Assembly: GCA_001796155.1 (NCBI GenBank) | Contig: MGLU01000048.1 | Span: 1 to 5,762, forward strand | Direction of reading: 5' to 3' | From: Chlamydiae bacterium RIFCSPHIGHO2_12_FULL_27_8 | GTDB taxonomy: Bacteria > Chlamydiota > Chlamydiia > Chlamydiales > SM23-39 | Length of the DNA stretch: 5,762 nt | In this document: positions 4,847 to 5,762 of the stretch, in pieces | How the letters are laid out: each line of letters opens with the position of its first letter | Position numbering within the stretch: position 1 is the first letter of the stretch | Notes under the pieces: generated by a model | Seen by the model: the letters and a program-made list of their open reading frames with translations, nothing else | The model's database searches: none | What the model was told of the DNA's origin: nothing | Program-made: the position numbers and the translations under genes

Positions 4847-5762
4847 CTTTTTATTTTTTTTAAAATTAGTTTGTTTACAATTTCAGGGGAAGCTTTGCCT
4901 TTAGTCTTTTTCATTACCTGTCCTACTAAAAAACCTAATGCCTTATCCTTTCCATTTAAAAAATCTTCTATAGACTGACTGTTTTCAGATAAAATTGATA
5001 AAACAATTTTTTCAATTTCTTCTTCATCATCTAAAGGTTTGAATAATGGATTCTCTTTAACAATTTCCAAAGGAGGTTTTTGCGGATTTTTAATCATTTC
5101 ATCAATAACACTTTTTGCTATTTTTTTATTTATTTCATTTGTAGTAATCATATTAACAAGAGAAGCTATATTTTTATGGGGGATACCTATTGATGTTATT
5201 GTTTTATTTGTTTCTTTTAATTTTCCTGTAATTTCAATTGTTAAAATATTACATAATAAAATTGGATCTAGAGAATCTTTTAATGCTTCTTCAAAATAGT
5301 CGGAAAGTTTTTTATCATTAACTAAAATTGAAGCTAAATCTTCGTTCAACTTTAACTTGTCTATATATTTTTCATATCTTTCATGAGGAAGTTCTTTTAA
5401 AGATTTTTTTATAAATTCTATATCTGCATCTTTAATCACAATCGGCACTAAATCCGGTTCCGGAAAATATCTATAATCTTCGGCACTATCTTTTTCCCTC
5501 ATTAAAAAAAGATCTTTTTTAATGCTGTCATACCTATATGTCGAAGATTTAATTAAATACCTAATATCTTCATTTTTGTTGCTTTCATAAATTTTTATTT
5601 GTCTTTCTATTTCTATATCAATTGCATGCTCTAAAAAATTAAAAGAATTTAAATTTTTAATTTCAATTTTCGGTCTTAGCTCTTTTTCATGCTTTTTCTT
5701 AACAGAAACATTTGCATCAATCCTTAATGAGCCCTCTTCCATAGAGCAGTCGGAAATGTCTA
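4843..5762 (-). CDS. gatB: Asp-tRNA(Asn)/Glu-tRNA(Gln) amidotransferase subunit B, 5'-partial
   Basis: GatB is the tRNA-binding and kinase subunit of the GatCAB amidotransferase, which converts Glu-tRNA(Gln) (and, in many bacteria, Asp-tRNA(Asn)) to the amidated form in the cytoplasm with ammonia from GatA. The frame is open to the right edge; the visible part begins DISDCSMEEGSLRIDANVSV, a characteristic internal GatB stretch, so the ATG at 5742 is not the start. About 305 C-terminal residues are present of the ~475-490 usual for the family. Other hallmarks, counted from that Met, are EIKNLNSF (27-34), the EDYRYFPEPDL block (88-98), the helical middle, and the YqeY-like tail with NGKDKALGFLVGQVMKKTKGKASP (263-286), thought to bind tRNA. 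It ends normally, with no break. gatC and gatA are not in view and may lie beyond the right edge. Its presence suggests the organism lacks GlnRS and/or AsnRS, which is an inference. Confidence 0.96.
   Translation of the reverse strand, partial: DISDCSMEEGSLRIDANVSVKKKHEKELRPKIEIKNLNSFNFLEHAIDIEIERQIKIYESNKNEDIRYLIKSSTYRYDSIKKDLFLMREKDSAEDYRYFPEPDLVPIVIKDADIEFIKKSLKELPHERYEKYIDKLKLNEDLASILVNDKKLSDYFEEALKDSLDPILLCNILTIEITGKLKETNKTITSIGIPHKNIASLVNMITTNEINKKIAKSVIDEMIKNPQKPPLEIVKENPLFKPLDDEEEIEKIVLSILSENSQSIEDFLNGKDKALGFLVGQVMKKTKGKASPEIVNKLILKKIKS

Noticed and set aside
4846..4866. T-rich run after the xerD stop as an intrinsic terminator
   Set aside because: No G+C-rich stem precedes it, and the run is coding sequence for the Lys-rich GatB C-terminus.
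5039..5299. Plus-strand open frame of about 86 codons
   Set aside because: It is antisense to conserved gatB coding sequence; its hydrophobicity is the expected shadow of charged, A-rich codons.
5740..5742. ATG as the start of gatB
   Set aside because: The preceding codons read DISDCS, which continues the conserved GatB sequence, so this Met is internal.

Overview
The window comes from an A+T-rich bacterium: protein-coding DNA outside two repeat tracts is very low in G+C and codons end mostly in A or T. GatB (the indirect Gln-tRNA/Asn-tRNA amidation route) and a XerC/XerD-type recombinase are both recognisable. A small, host-associated bacterium is likely. The C-terminal HPRP of the recombinase and the look of GatB would suit Chlamydiota or a similar intracellular lineage, but this is a low-confidence guess from memory, not a demonstrated placement.

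Left third (1-2350): two unrecognised genes converge tail to tail with a 40-nt gap. The left gene (+ strand) enters from beyond the window edge. Each has a low-complexity Ala/Pro/Val/Gly/Thr linker followed by a non-repetitive, mostly hydrophilic C-terminal part. The right gene also shows a complete N-terminal domain, a clear Shine-Dalgarno sequence, and a TTGTAT-17-TATAAT promoter with an extended -10. The two linkers share an almost identical ~50-bp stretch (46 of 48 aligned bases plus one extra codon), in inverted orientation on the chromosome but in the same reading frame in both genes. Recombination across it would invert about 1.4 kb and exchange the C-terminal domains of the two proteins in frame. 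This is the most interesting structure in the window.

Middle (2350-3931): a divergently transcribed gene of unknown function encodes a 486-residue protein with about five predicted membrane segments in two clusters. Its start is reassigned to the ATG at 2471, downstream of an extended -10 promoter.

Right part (3962-5762): a complete XerC/XerD tyrosine recombinase with all six catalytic residues lies 30 nt after the membrane gene and may be read with it. It converges on gatB, whose 5' part lies beyond the right edge. The two genes share one palindromic CTAG for their stop codons. These two are housekeeping genes; the three genes to the left look like lineage-specific accessory genes. I found no RNA genes, CRISPR arrays, insertion sequences or convincing intrinsic terminators.
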